Source: Actinostola sp. cb2023
Taxonomy: Eukaryota > Cnidaria > Anthozoa > Actiniaria > Actinostolidae
DNA: 64,000 bases
Assembly (NCBI GenBank): GCA_033675265.1
Contig: JAUJYZ010001376.1
Location: 914,001-978,000, forward strand
Direction of reading: 5' to 3'
Shown: positions 1 through 10,735 of the stretch, piece by piece
How the letters are laid out: each line of letters begins with the position of its first letter
Numbering within the stretch: the first letter of the stretch is position 1
Made by a program: the position numbers and the translations under genes
The notes under the pieces: model-generated
What the model was told of the DNA's origin: nothing
What the model saw: only the letters and a program-made list of their open reading frames with translations
Databases searched by the model: none

Positions 1-2740
1 GTCCCCCCACTAGTGAGATGAGTGTTGGGTGTAGAGTAGTCTTGTCCCCACTAGTGAGATGAGTGTTGGGTGTAGAGTAGTTGTGTCCCCACTAGTGAGA
101 TGAGTGTTGGGTGTAGAGTAGTTGTGTCCCCACTAGTGAGATGAGTGTTGGGTGTAGAGTAGTCTTGTCCCCCACTAGTGAGATGAGTGTTGGGTGTAGA
201 GTAGTCTTGTCCCCACTAGTGAGATGAGTGTTGGGTGTAGAGTAGTCTTGTCCCCACTAGTGAGATGAGTGTTGGGTGTAGAGTAGTCTTGTCCCCACTA
301 GTGAGATGAGTGTTGGGTGTAGAGTAGTCTTGTCCCCCCCACTAGTGAGATGAGTGGTGGGTGTAGATGAGTAGTCTTGTGTAGAGTACCTAGTGAGATG
401 AGTGTTTGGTGTAGAGTAGTCTTGTCCCCACTAGTGAGATGAGTGTTGGGTGTAGAGTAGTTAGAGTGTCCCCACTAGTGAGATGAGTGTTGGGTGTAGA
501 GTAGTCCCCACTAGTGAGATGAGTGTTGGGTGTAGAGTAGTCTTGTTGTCCCCACTAGTGAGATGAGTGTTGGGTGTAGAGTAGTCTTGTCCCCACTAGT
601 GAGATGAGTGTTGGGTGTAGATTAGTCTTGTCCCACCTAGTGAGATGAGTGTTTGGTGTAGAGTAGTCTTGTCCCCACTAGTGAGATGAGTGTTGGGTGT
701 AGAGTAGTTGTGTCCCCACTAGTGAGATGAGTGTTGGGTGTAGAGTAGTCGAGATGAGTGTTGGGTGTAGAGTAGTCTTGTCCCCACTAGTGAGATGAGT
801 GTTGGGTGTAGAGTAGTTGTGTCCCCACTAGTGAGATGAGTGTTGGGTGTAGAGTAGTCTTGTCCCCCCTAGTGAGATGAGTGTTGGGTGTAGAGTAGTC
901 TTGTCCCCACTAGTGAGATGAGTGTTGGGTGTAGAGTAGTCTTGTCCCCACTAGTGAGATGAGTGTTGGGTGTAGATTAGTCTTGTCCCACCTAGTGAGA
1001 TGAGTGTTTGGTGTAGAGTAGTCTTGTCCCCACTAGTGAGATGAGTGAGTTGGGTGTAGAGTAGGTGTCCCCACTAGTGAGAGATAGAGTAGTGTTGTCC
1101 CCACTAGTGAGATGAGTGTTGGGTGTGTCTTGTCCCCACTAGTGAGATGAGTGTTGGGGTGTAGAGTAGTCTTGTCCCCACTAGTGAGTGAGTGATGAGT
1201 GTTGGGTGTAGAGTAGTAGAGTGTCCCCACTAGTGAGATGAGTGTTGGGTGTAGAGTAGTCTTGTCCCCCCTAGTGAGATGAGTGTTGGGTGTAGAGTAG
1301 TCTTGTCCCCACTAGTGAGATGAGTGTCCCCACTTGGGTGTAGAGTAGTCTTGTCCCCACTAGTGAGATGAGTGTTGGGTGTAGTAGTCTTGAGTGTTGG
1401 GTGTAGAGTAGTCTTGTCCCCACTAGTGAGATGAGTGTTGGGTGTAGAGTAGTCTTGTCCCCACTAGTGAGATGAGTGTTGGGTGTAGAGTAGTCTTGTC
1501 CCCACTAGTGAGATGAGTGTTGGGTGTAGAGTAGTAGTCTTGTCTTGTCCCCACTAGTGAGATGAGTGTTGGGTGTAGAGTAGTCTTGTCCCCACTAGTG
1601 AGATGAGTGTTGGGTGTAGAGTAGTCTTGTCCCCACTAGTGAGATGAGTGTTGGGTGTAGAGTAGTCTTGTCCCCCCTAGTGAGATGAGTGTTGGGTGTA
1701 GAGTAGTCTTGTCCCCACTAGTGAGATGAGTGTTGGGTGTAGAGTAGTCTTGTCCCCACTAGTGAGATGAGTGTTGGGTGTAGAGTAGTCTTGTCCCCAC
1801 TAGTGAGATGAGTCTTGTGTTGGGTGTAGAGTAGTCTTGTCCCCACTAGTGAGATGAGTGTTGGGTGTAGAGTAGTTTGTCCCCACTAGTGAGAGTAGTC
1901 TTGTCCCCACTAGTGAGATGAGTGTTGGGTGTAGAGTAGTCTTGTCCCCCTAGTAGTGAGTGATGAGTGTTGGTGTGTAGAGTAGTCTTGTCCCCACTAG
2001 TGAGATGAGTTGGGTGTAGAGTAGTCTTGTCCCCACTAGTGAGATGAGTGTTGGGTGTAGAGTATGAGTGTGAGTGTTGGGTGTAGAGTAGTCTTGTCCC
2101 CACTAGTGAGATGAGTGTTGGGTGTAGAGTAGTCTTGTCCCCACTAGTGAGATGAGTGTTGGGTGAGAGTAGTCTTGTCCCCACTAGTGAGGTGTAGAGT
2201 AGTAGAGTAGTGTGTCCCACTAGTGAGATGAGTGTTGGGTGTAGAGTAGTCTTGTCCCCACTAGTGAGATGAGTGAGTGTGGGTGTAGAGTAGTCTTGTC
2301 CCCACTAGTGAGATAGAGTAGTCTTGTCCCCACTAGTGAGATGAGTGTTGGGTGTAGAGTAGTCGAGATGAGTGTTGAGGGTGTAGAGTAGTCTTGTCCC
2401 CACTAGTGAGATGAGTGTTGGGTGTAGAGTAGTCTTGTCCCCACTAGTGAGATGAGTGTTGGGTGTAGAGTAGTTGTGTCCCCACTAGTGAGATGAGTGT
2501 TGGGTGTAGAGTAGTGTTGTCCCCACTAGTGAGATGAGTGTTGGGTGTAGAGTAGTCTTGTCCCCACTAGTGGGTGAGATGTCTTGTCCCCACTAGTGTG
2601 AGTGGGTGTAGAGTAGTCTTGTCCCCCCTAGTGAGATGAGTGTTGGGTGTAGAGTAGTCTTGTCCCCCCTAGTGAGATGAGTGTTGGGTGTAGAGTAGTA
2701 TTGTCCCCACTAGTGAGATGAATGTTAGGTGTAGAGTAGT
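1..2740. repeat. 41-bp minisatellite, about 65 copies
   Basis: This is a tandem array of a roughly 41-bp unit containing CCCCACTAGTGAGATGAG followed by a TGTTGGGTGTAGAGTAG segment. Most copies are near-identical; some carry short deletions, internal duplications or CTTGT/TTGTG variants. The array is already running at base 1, so its true length is unknown. It ends about 200 bp before the first visible OSBP exon, so it probably sits in an OSBP intron. Reading frames through it are repeat artefacts. Confidence 0.97.
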
Positions 2741-2946
2741 GGAAGAGATGTAAAGTGTTATTTATCATCTAATCAGTCTTATCTCAAACTCACTTTCTTA
2801 AGAATCCCTACTATTGTGAAGTGTTTGTGTGAGATATCAAAGTTCTAATGTTATACCACCATATCTTGTTTAAACTCTGTAAACTAATGGCAGTTCCATG
2901 CCTATTTTTGTAACTTATGTTTTACCTCCAAATTAATTTATTTCAG

Positions 2947-5413
2947 ATCAATTTTAATGAACCTTTGTCAATGTTACAACGCTTAACAGAAGACTTGGAG
3001 TATTCTTATGTACTAGACAGAGCTGCAGCCTGTCACTCTTCAGTAGAACAGATGTGCCATGTTGCAGCATTTACTGTTTCATCATATTCTACTACAAGTC
3101 ACAGAACAGGCAAGCCCTTCAACCCATTGCTAGGAGAATCTTACGAGTGTGATCGCTCAAGTGACAGAGGATGGCGTTCACTTGCTGAGCAGGTATATAC
3201 AGTCTTCATTGATCACATTGGTACTTTAGTAGCTGTACAAGATGTTGTTAATGATATAGATATATTTTTATTGGGTATTTTTATAGGGCTATTTAGGGAT
3301 TTTATAGGTTACAGTGTGAAGCTCTCAACTATGACCACCTTTAATGTATTCGCATACTTTTGTCTCGCCATCCTCCAATTAGTGGTTAGATCAGAGATAA
3401 GACAATCCTGAGAAGCTGATTGGATAATGGCCAAGACAAAAGTATGTGAATACATTATAGGCGGTCATACATTAATAATTAATTAATTAATAATTAATAA
3501 TTAATTTGCACTTCGTGCTGTAGGGGATATAGGTATTTGTATTGAGTTGTAATTATTATAATTGTATTGATGATGTATATTATTATTATTATATTTGTAT
3601 TAGTTTTAGTTGTATCGAGGGCCACAAGTTTGTCAGTTTTAGTGTTATCGTCTATAAATAAAGTCTTTCATTCATTCATTCAATCTGAATTTTGTGTTTG
3701 TAAAGGTGAGCCATCATCCACCAGCCTCAGCCCTTCATGCTGAGCACAAAGACTGGATCTTCTGGCAGGAATTCACGGCTACCAGCAAGTTCCGTGGAAA
3801 GTACCTACAGATCATTCCGCAAGGAGTAGCACATTTGAAATTTATAAAGTCAGGGAATCACTATACATGGAGAAAAGTTACTACAACAGTACATAACATT
3901 ATTGTAGGCAGACTTTGGATTGATCAGGTAAATAATTACCAATAAGAATAATCATTATGGGGACAAGTGATCACAATAGAGGGTTTGCACGATCACGTGC
4001 CGGCAGCCATGACAGGGGGGGGGGGGGGGGGGGGGGGGACCTTTCCCCTAAGGAATTGAATTTTTTCTTGTGTAAAATGATTTAATTGTTCCTGCCCCCT
4101 GTCATGGCTGCCGGCATGTACAAATTATCCTGTGGAATTGAAAGTCGTCTAAAAGGGAATTTAGTGTTTGATCAGAGATTACTGTTATTGCATTGCCCCC
4201 TTCAGACAGAGGTCTGATATATACAGCTTATTACCGGTAGATGTTTTCTCGGGTATTATGGGCTGATATTTTACGAGTTGCGAATGTATTTTTCCGAGCC
4301 CGCAGGGCGAGGAAAAATGCGAGCAACGAGTAAAATGTCAGCCCGTAATACCCGAGAAAACATCTAATGAGGGATTTATTATATAACTGTGACGTAATTT
4401 TATCAGAATATTGTTTTTTGAGTTTTTTGAGTTGTGAACAGGGCATTACGGATTTCTACAGGGCATTAACGCCTCATATCGGCCCTCAAAAATGACCAAA
4501 TTTGGTAAAATTACGTCACAGATATATAATAATTTCCTGTACTGATTGAGGTGAGGACAAAAATCCATAATCACCTACTAAACAACCAATCAGATCCATG
4601 GTTTTAATGGAATTAGCTTGTGCCATATAATAATAGGTGTTAAACCAGGTTTATCAATGTTTTCCTTTCAGTCTGGTGAAATGGATATAGTTAACCATGT
4701 TACCAATGAAAACTGTCACCTCAAATATGATGCATACAATTACTTTGGTAGAGATACACCTAGAAAGGCAAGTATATACATCAATGGGGGTTTTCCATTG
4801 GTCCATACAAGAACAGTGTTATGTCACTTAGGCCTAGTTCAAACGCTGTACTTTCCAAGAGCCATTCTTAAGTACTTCAAAAGAAGCTGTCTCATTATCT
4901 ATTGTTTGAAATCAGAACAGCTTATTAGCACGAAGTTTGAACTAGGCCTAATAGATCCGAATTCTCCTTTGCAAATCAAAGAAGCCAAAGGAGAATTTAC
5001 TTTCTAAAATAAAGTTTATTATTATTATTATTATTTCTGATAAGATATGACTTCTATTGTTTGTCTCCACAGGTTACTGGTGTAGTCACTGATACTTCAA
5101 AGGTTGTAAGATTTGTTATATCTGGGATGTGGGATAATAAGATTGACTGTGCTAAAGTTGTATATCACAAGACATCGGGTGGTAAAGGGATTGCAAATCC
5201 TCAAAAGGGGCAACCTCAAACGCTACCAGCATCCACAATATGGCAGCGGATATTACCTCCGTAAGTACATCGATAAAGGTTATATCAAATACACCAAAAG
5301 GGCCTTCAAACAATAGAACAACAGATCTATAGAACGAATCTATTGTGTCATTAGTAATTACTTAGGAGGACCAGTTTGGAAAAAAGCATAGCTTTATCTG
5401 TTACATCCTCATT

Positions 5414-5502
<89 letters not shown>

Positions 5503-6617
5503 TGCCTCGTTCTATTGTGAATCGTTCTATTGTGAATCGTTCTATTGTGAATCGTTCTATTGTGAATCGTTCTATTGTGAATCGTTCTATTGTGAATCGT
5601 TCTATTGTGAATCGTTCTATTGTGAATCGTTCTATTGTGAATCGTTCTATTGTTCACAATAGATTCGTTCTATTGTTTGAAGGTCCTTGTGGTGTATGTG
5701 ATATAACCTTTACCAAGTACATCACTCTGTTTATAAATACAATATTGAAGAAATAGAAAATGAGCGCATGTGCTATGTGCAGATTTATATCATGCAGGGA
5801 CTGATCAGAACATGATCTTAGTGTTAGGAGAAGCATGACGCGTAGTGGAGTGCTTCTCAACACTTCTCTCGTGTTCTGATCAGTCCCCAAGTTTTCAATT
5901 TCTTTTATGATTTTAAGTTTTCAATTTTGTTCCTTACAAACATTTTTGGATATCTGCGCAAGTGTGCTTGCTACACATCCTTTGGCCAATCAGAGCGTGC
6001 TTTATATCATAGTTATTTTATAAAATGATCAATCAAATGATGAAAAATCCCTCCTTCAGAGTTTGTTTCATTTGCCTATGATACAGTAATGACACTTATT
6101 AATTATTAATGCACAGTATTTTTGGAAATCAATTGTACAATTCAAATAAAAGTTCCATTCTATTCCCTCCAAATAATATGTGCTTCAGGAAAACAGCTGT
6201 TTTCTTAACCCAAGAATGCTACTGAATGAATGCTTCCATTGTTTTCATTGCAGGCCAGAACATGATAAAATGTACTTCATGACAGAGTTTGCCATTACAT
6301 TAAATGAAATAGAAGGTGGTGTCTCACCCACTGATTCACGCAACAGACCAGACCAACGCCTAATGGAAGATGGGAAATGGGAAGAAGCAAATCAGGAGAA
6401 ATTAAGAATAGAGGACAAACAAAGAAGTTGGAGAAAAAGGAGAGAGCAAGAAAGTGCAGAGGCACTGAATGAAGGCATAGTGCTAGATGGTTATAAACCC
6501 GTGTGGTTTGAGCAAATTGTAGACGAGTTAACAGACACTCCTATGCATGTGTACAAGGGTGGTTACTGGGAATCCAAAGAGAAAACAGACTGGGCATTGT
6601 GCCCAGATATTTACTGA
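2947..6617 (+). CDS. OSBP: Oxysterol-binding protein, OSBP1/2 type (3' part, five exons)
   Basis: Exons are 2947-3192, 3706-3927, 4672-4767, 5073-5260 and 6254-6617 (stop TGA). They join in frame to 371 residues. The product is the C-terminal lipid-binding ORD domain of an OSBP, which in this family exchanges sterol and PI4P at ER-Golgi contacts. The fingerprint EQVSHHPP is created exactly across the first splice junction. Other family marks are AAFTVSSYSTT, KPFNPLLGE, HYTWRKVTTTVHNIIVG, PTDSRNRPDQRLMEDG and a final CPDIY. These resemble OSBP/OSBP2 more than the short ORPs. The N-terminal PH, ankyrin and FFAT parts are not in the window; upstream is a satellite. Intron 3 has a GC donor (AAG|GCAAGT). 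Introns carry several foldback elements. The gene assignment is firm; the 1-versus-2 paralogue is not resolved. Confidence 0.93.
3998..4116. mobile_element. Short foldback element with a 24-G tract
   Basis: It lies in OSBP intron 2. Arms of about 22 bp (3998-4019 and 4095-4116, TGCCGGCAGCCATGACAG and its complement) are inverted repeats. The left arm runs into 24 consecutive G at 4015-4038. It looks like a miniature non-autonomous DNA element. Confidence 0.7.
4240..4535. mobile_element. Two adjoining foldback elements in OSBP intron 2
   Basis: The first is an imperfect palindrome at about 4240-4365, with arms reading AGATGTTTTCTCGGGTATTA inward. Next to it is a second inverted pair, about 4377-4402 and 4506-4532, built on ACTGTGACGTAATTTT and its complement. 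No coding sequence was seen inside. Confidence 0.65.
4829..4951. mobile_element. 123-bp palindromic element in OSBP intron 3
   Basis: TTAGGCCTAGTTCAAAC (4829-4845) and its exact reverse complement (4935-4951) bound the element. It is too short to encode anything and is a typical MITE-like structure. Confidence 0.75.
5275..5720. repeat. Foldback element holding an ATT microsatellite and a 15-bp minisatellite
   Basis: It lies in OSBP intron 4. The ends form an inverted repeat (about 5275-5346 and 5655-5715, including CCTTCAAACAATAGAAC). Between them are about 26 ATT triplets (5424-5501) and about ten tandem copies of a 15-bp unit, TCGTTCTATTGTGAA (5508-5655). That unit is itself part of the right inverted arm. 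A leucine-run reading frame here is an artefact. Confidence 0.8.
5800..5887. mobile_element. 88-bp imperfect palindrome
   Basis: GGACTGATCAGAACA and its complement terminate a hairpin in OSBP intron 4, with GAGAAGCA/TGCTTCTC as inner arms. It is a small foldback element. Confidence 0.6.
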
Positions 6618-6824
6618 GATTGTCATAACACTTGTCAACAAGTTTTTATGGGGAATTATCAATGGTCAATGTGATTTCAAGCACAGTTTTCTGTGAAATG
6701 TAATTAATGGTGGACTTGGAGACCTTAAAATGACAGTAATATACATTACAGTAATGCTAATAATTATGTAGACATTTTTGAATTGAGCAAAAGAGAAAAG
6801 TTTTTTTGACTATCGCACTAGTAC

Positions 6825-6866
6825 AATAAATTTAAAGCTTTATACTGGTATCAAAAGAGTAAATAA
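6825..6866 (+). promoter_or_regulatory. Candidate polyadenylation signals of the OSBP gene
   Basis: Two AATAAA hexamers (6825-6830 and 6861-6866) lie 210-250 bp after the OSBP stop codon, a plausible 3' UTR length. Which one is used cannot be told from sequence. Confidence 0.5.
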
Positions 6867-7274
6867 ACATTGTGGAAGTTTTGAATCTTTTATTACTGTT
6901 GCTTTGTTTAAGAAGTTTGGGGCAGCTCGTGTACTTTGCTCTAATGCTTTCCAATCAATTAATAGAATACACCACACAGCAAGACAATAGTTTATGTACA
7001 TGCATAGATACACACAAATGTAAGTCTATTATGATACAGGAAAAAGCCCTGCAAAATGATGTAAGTAATAATTTACAAGATAATTAAAGACTGCAATATG
7101 ACAAACGTATCAATTCTATTACTGTCGGTTTTCCTGCACATATAGCAGTTGTATGCATGGTGAGATAGTTGCACAAAGCATGTATTTATTATTATTGCAG
7201 GCAACCAACATTAAGATGGTAAAGTAGTTGTTGGGATTAGACTTCTGTTTGCAATCCAGACTGTGGCTTCTTTA

Positions 7275-7359
7275 GGGACCTGTGGAAAAAAGGGACCTGT
7301 GGAAAAAAGGGACCTGTGGAAAAAAGGGACCTGTGGAAAAAAGGGACCTGTGGAAAAAA
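7275..7359. repeat. 17-bp tandem repeat, five copies
   Basis: Five exact consecutive copies of GGGACCTGTGGAAAAAA lie downstream of the OSBP 3' UTR. Confidence 0.95.
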
Positions 7360-7554
7360 GTTTGTCAATATTTTGTCCCAACCCAGCCTACCCCCTCCCC
7401 CCCTCCCCCACAGACACACAATTTCAAGGGTATTCCACAGTCCCTGTTCTTTGATGGCTTGAGTCAAACTACAGTACAAATTGCTACTTTTGTTTGTTAT
7501 AAATTAAATTATATATATATTTTTAATATTTTACATAGTCCATATTCTATTTTT

Positions 7555-7700
7555 TAGAGTGATGGCACTTAACCCGTGAAACAGATATTAGCCAAGTAGA
7601 TATTACTAGACACTAATTCCATTGTTTTCTTTTGTTTTGATTTGACTATTAGTCACTAACTATTATATTTTGTTTCACGGGTTAAGTGCCATCACTCTAA
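7555..7700. mobile_element. 146-bp MITE with perfect 29-bp terminal inverted repeats
   Basis: The arms at 7555-7583 and 7672-7700 are exact reverse complements (start TTAGAGTGATGGCACTTAAC). They may include a TA target duplication at each end. Confidence 0.85.
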
Positions 7701-7741
7701 TGAATTAATGTTAAGTTTCTTATATAATTATCATTATTTTA

Positions 7742-7816
7742 GTGTCCCCAATTAGCTTAGTTTTAGCTAAATAACCTGACACTTTCAATAAAGTTTATCT
7801 ATCTATCTATCTATCT
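7742..7816 (+). mobile_element. SINE/LINE-like 3' tail with TCTA microsatellite
   Basis: A segment starting GTGTCCCCAATTAGC ends with CAATAAAGTTTATC and a (TCTA)n tail. A related tail occurs in reverse orientation at about 30784-30852 (GTGTCCCCAATTAGCC in complement, AATAAAGTTTATT). This suggests the 3' end of a non-LTR retroelement. No body or reading frame was recognised. Confidence 0.5.
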
Positions 7817-7911
7817 TCGAATACAATCCCTAAAGTTCCAAGACTGGAAAGCAATCTATTTACCATCAATAATTAGTTTAGATTGATTCCATGATTATGG
7901 AATCAGTCTTA

Positions 7912-8547
7912 GGGGCCGTCGACATATTCACCTTTCCCCGCTTAACGTCCACTGGACGTTTAGGTCAGACCCCCCTCCCCCTTAACGTCCACTTGGAATT
8001 TCCTGTTTTTCGTATTGAAAATGCGTGGGAATGGTTTTGCATTCGGCAACACGACTCAAAACAAACGGTAACAAACAACAGTCCAAGGTTCTTTAAAAAC
8101 TCATAAAAAACTGCCCCCATTCCATGTAGTTCACTTCATTCTCCTTAATAACAATGCTTTTGTATCTCTATATCTTGCGCCTCTACGACTAATTCTGGCT
8201 ATTACTTGTGCACAATATATTCAGTCAATCCACTGCCATTTTGTCCGACTAATTCCCAATGAACGCTGGGATACCACAGGTAATCCAAGCATTCTCGTAC
8301 CCAAGCCATTGCAAACAGAGGTGGTCATCCATGATTTTCGATAGTTTATATCAGAATCTATTTATATAACACCGAAGTTTGTTAGAACGGACCACCAGTT
8401 TATTCGTTTTATCTTTGCTTTCTTTTTGTTGGCATCAAGTAAAAAAAACGTCCCCCACTAACGTCCAAATTTTTTCCCGCCTTACCCCCTCCCCCCCTAA
8501 ACGTCCAGTGGACGTTAAGCGGGGAAGGTGAATATGTCGACGGCCCC
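7912..8547. mobile_element. 636-bp non-autonomous DNA transposon, Harbinger-like ends
   Basis: Terminal inverted repeats of roughly 50 bp start GGGGCCGTCGACATATTC and end in its complement. They are flanked by the trinucleotide TTA on both sides (7909-7911 and 8548-8550), which fits the TWA target preference of PIF/Harbinger elements. The arms are rich in AACGTCCACTGGACGTT-type sub-palindromes. No transposase frame was recognised inside. Confidence 0.7.
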
Positions 8548-8550
8548 TTA

Positions 8551-8820
8551 CAGTGTGACTACACCAACCAAGGCCACACAAACAAATTTTCATACAAATT
8601 ATCCAATCACAATTGAGTATTTAAAGAACAGAATCTGCACAAATTTTCGCTTTAAAAGCATATGTATTTTACTTAATATGTGTATGTATATGATCAAGAG
8701 TGAACAAGAAACAGTTTAAATTGTAGAATTCAACATCATTCTGTTATTCAGCGTCACAAATGTGATTAGAAAATTTGATTCAAAATTTGTTTGGGTGGCC
8801 TTGGTAGGTGTAGTCACACT
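8551..8820. mobile_element. MITE family A, copy 1 (270 bp)
   Basis: Inverted ends AGTGTGACTACACCAACC and GGTAGGTGTAGTCACACT surround an AT-rich core. A near-identical second copy lies at 58934-59201 in the same orientation. It directly abuts the TTA duplication of the preceding element. Confidence 0.9.
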
Positions 8821-10735
8821 AAGGCCTACGGCAAACGTCGAACTAACCATGAACTTAATTCAGTCGAACCTATTAATTTTGTGGATACACTGCATTAAAC
8901 CTTTATTATTTTTATCATTATTGTTAAATAGGCTGATGGATAGTAATAATATGATGGTCCCGTGATTATAATTTGCTGAGAAGGCTTATTACTCGTGCCC
9001 AGGCCGTAGGCCGCACGAGTTATAAAACCCAACGCGTATTTTATTATTATTTTTTCAATGTCAGAAAATCGCAAAGTTGTGCAACATCCGGTCACATGCT
9101 ATCGAGACCCAAATATAAATAGGGTACAGGGTTGGGGATCAGAGAAGGGGGAGGGCAAGGGGAGAAGGTTTGCAAAGCCCGGGGCCTAGTATCTATATAT
9201 ACATGTACTGGAACCATTTATATACAGAAATGTATCTCTCTTCCAATCGATGTGGGACATTGTCAAATCCAAAACACTACTCATGACCACTAATTCCATA
9301 GACAATCGTCACTAAAAATAAAGTCCAAATCAAATCAAATCAGATTATAGGGCAAATGGGGTGTGTGTCTAGCGAAAGCATGGGGTCTTGTACTACTGAA
9401 TTGTCTCGCACATGCGCAATGTGTTATATAGATGTGTTATATAGGAGTCGTGATTCCCGATCTAAAAAGCGGCTAAATTAAATGTGTTGGCCAAATGAAG
9501 GATAAAAAGACGAGGTATAAAGCAACAAGTCAGAGCCCAGGCATCCACCACGGCTTAGAAATTGCACACAAATCCTAACTTCGGCCTTCATCGGTCGCTG
9601 TTCAGCGCTCGTCAACAAATCAAAATTCACAAGACAACTCGGACCAACATCGAATATTAAAATACAACTCAAAACCTCAAGAAAACTACACAGGGGACTT
9701 CAACAACTATTATTCTTTATTTTTAGTATTTTTTAGGGAACGCCTTATAGAAAAATAATGCTTTTGAGAAACAAACAAACTCATACTCAAAACTATAAAA
9801 TGACCGGTTGAACCAAGCTTTTCGAATCGCTCAAAACCACAATTTCTCGCTCAGATTTCTACACCAACGTGTTCTTTAATTTTCAGACTACTGTTGTGAA
9901 TACATTTTTGAGAATCTCATACCCTTTGAAGGCTTTATCAGAGCTCATTCCTGATCCAACCGAACGAAATCCAAAGACGTCACGATCCACTGATTTCTAC
10001 GTTTGGGCTACCTGTGACCACAGGAAGCCCAATTATACAACTGACACGTGCACAGACGAACATTCAGTGAAAATCCTTATCGTCCAAGAAGATAAGCACA
10101 CGAATAGCTGGACGTCTATGTGTTCTACTAGAAAGGAAACCACAAGCTTATATTTATGGTATTTTATATTTCGAAGTCTAAATGAAAAATCGACCGACAA
10201 CAACCTGATCCGAATCATTGAACTTTACTCGTTGAATACAGTTATATACCAAGATAATGGTCTCTTGATTTTACTTTTAAAATGTTCAAATATTTTCACT
10301 CTGAGCGAAATATAAATCATACCGCATTGATCACGAAAGATAACTGCGACATGTGCTGGTTCCAGGTAGAAAAGGGAAGCTTTCAAGCAAAAATCAAACT
10401 CGTATACAAACTTTGGGCTCTTTCAGTCAGTATATCACTATCCTGAAAAACATTTGTTATTCAAATCAAGAACTCTTTGTAGAACGAGGCATACAACAAT
10501 ATGAACTATTGTTATTCAAATTTTCAGGAATTCAGGACGGTGATATACTGAGAAAGCCCCCACACTGACACTTCCACAGGGATCCCAATTCTACTCTGGT
10601 CCTTAGCATGTACTGGTTCAATCCGGCACCAGGGCACGAGTGAACCCTGCCGACAGGGTCTAGTTTTTAATAGGATCGGCACGACTTAAGTTCGACGTTT
10701 ACATTAGGCCTAAGATACACAAATAAGTTACTAAT
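8821..10735. other. Intergenic stretch, no gene recognised
   Basis: I see no convincing coding sequence. The 148-codon frame at 9869-10315 has no recognisable domain. Visible structure includes a short hairpin around 8989-9025, the hairpin 10002-10032 (TTTGGGCTACCTGTG facing CACAGGAAGCCCAA), and an inverted pair at about 10427-10448 / 10524-10553. Confidence 0.6.

Noticed and set aside
5376..5756. Leucine-run protein
   Set aside because: Translation of an ATT microsatellite and a 15-bp minisatellite within OSBP intron 4.
9869..10315. 148-codon forward frame
   Set aside because: No recognisable domain or homologue, AT-rich, and no splice partners. It could be chance or an old element core.
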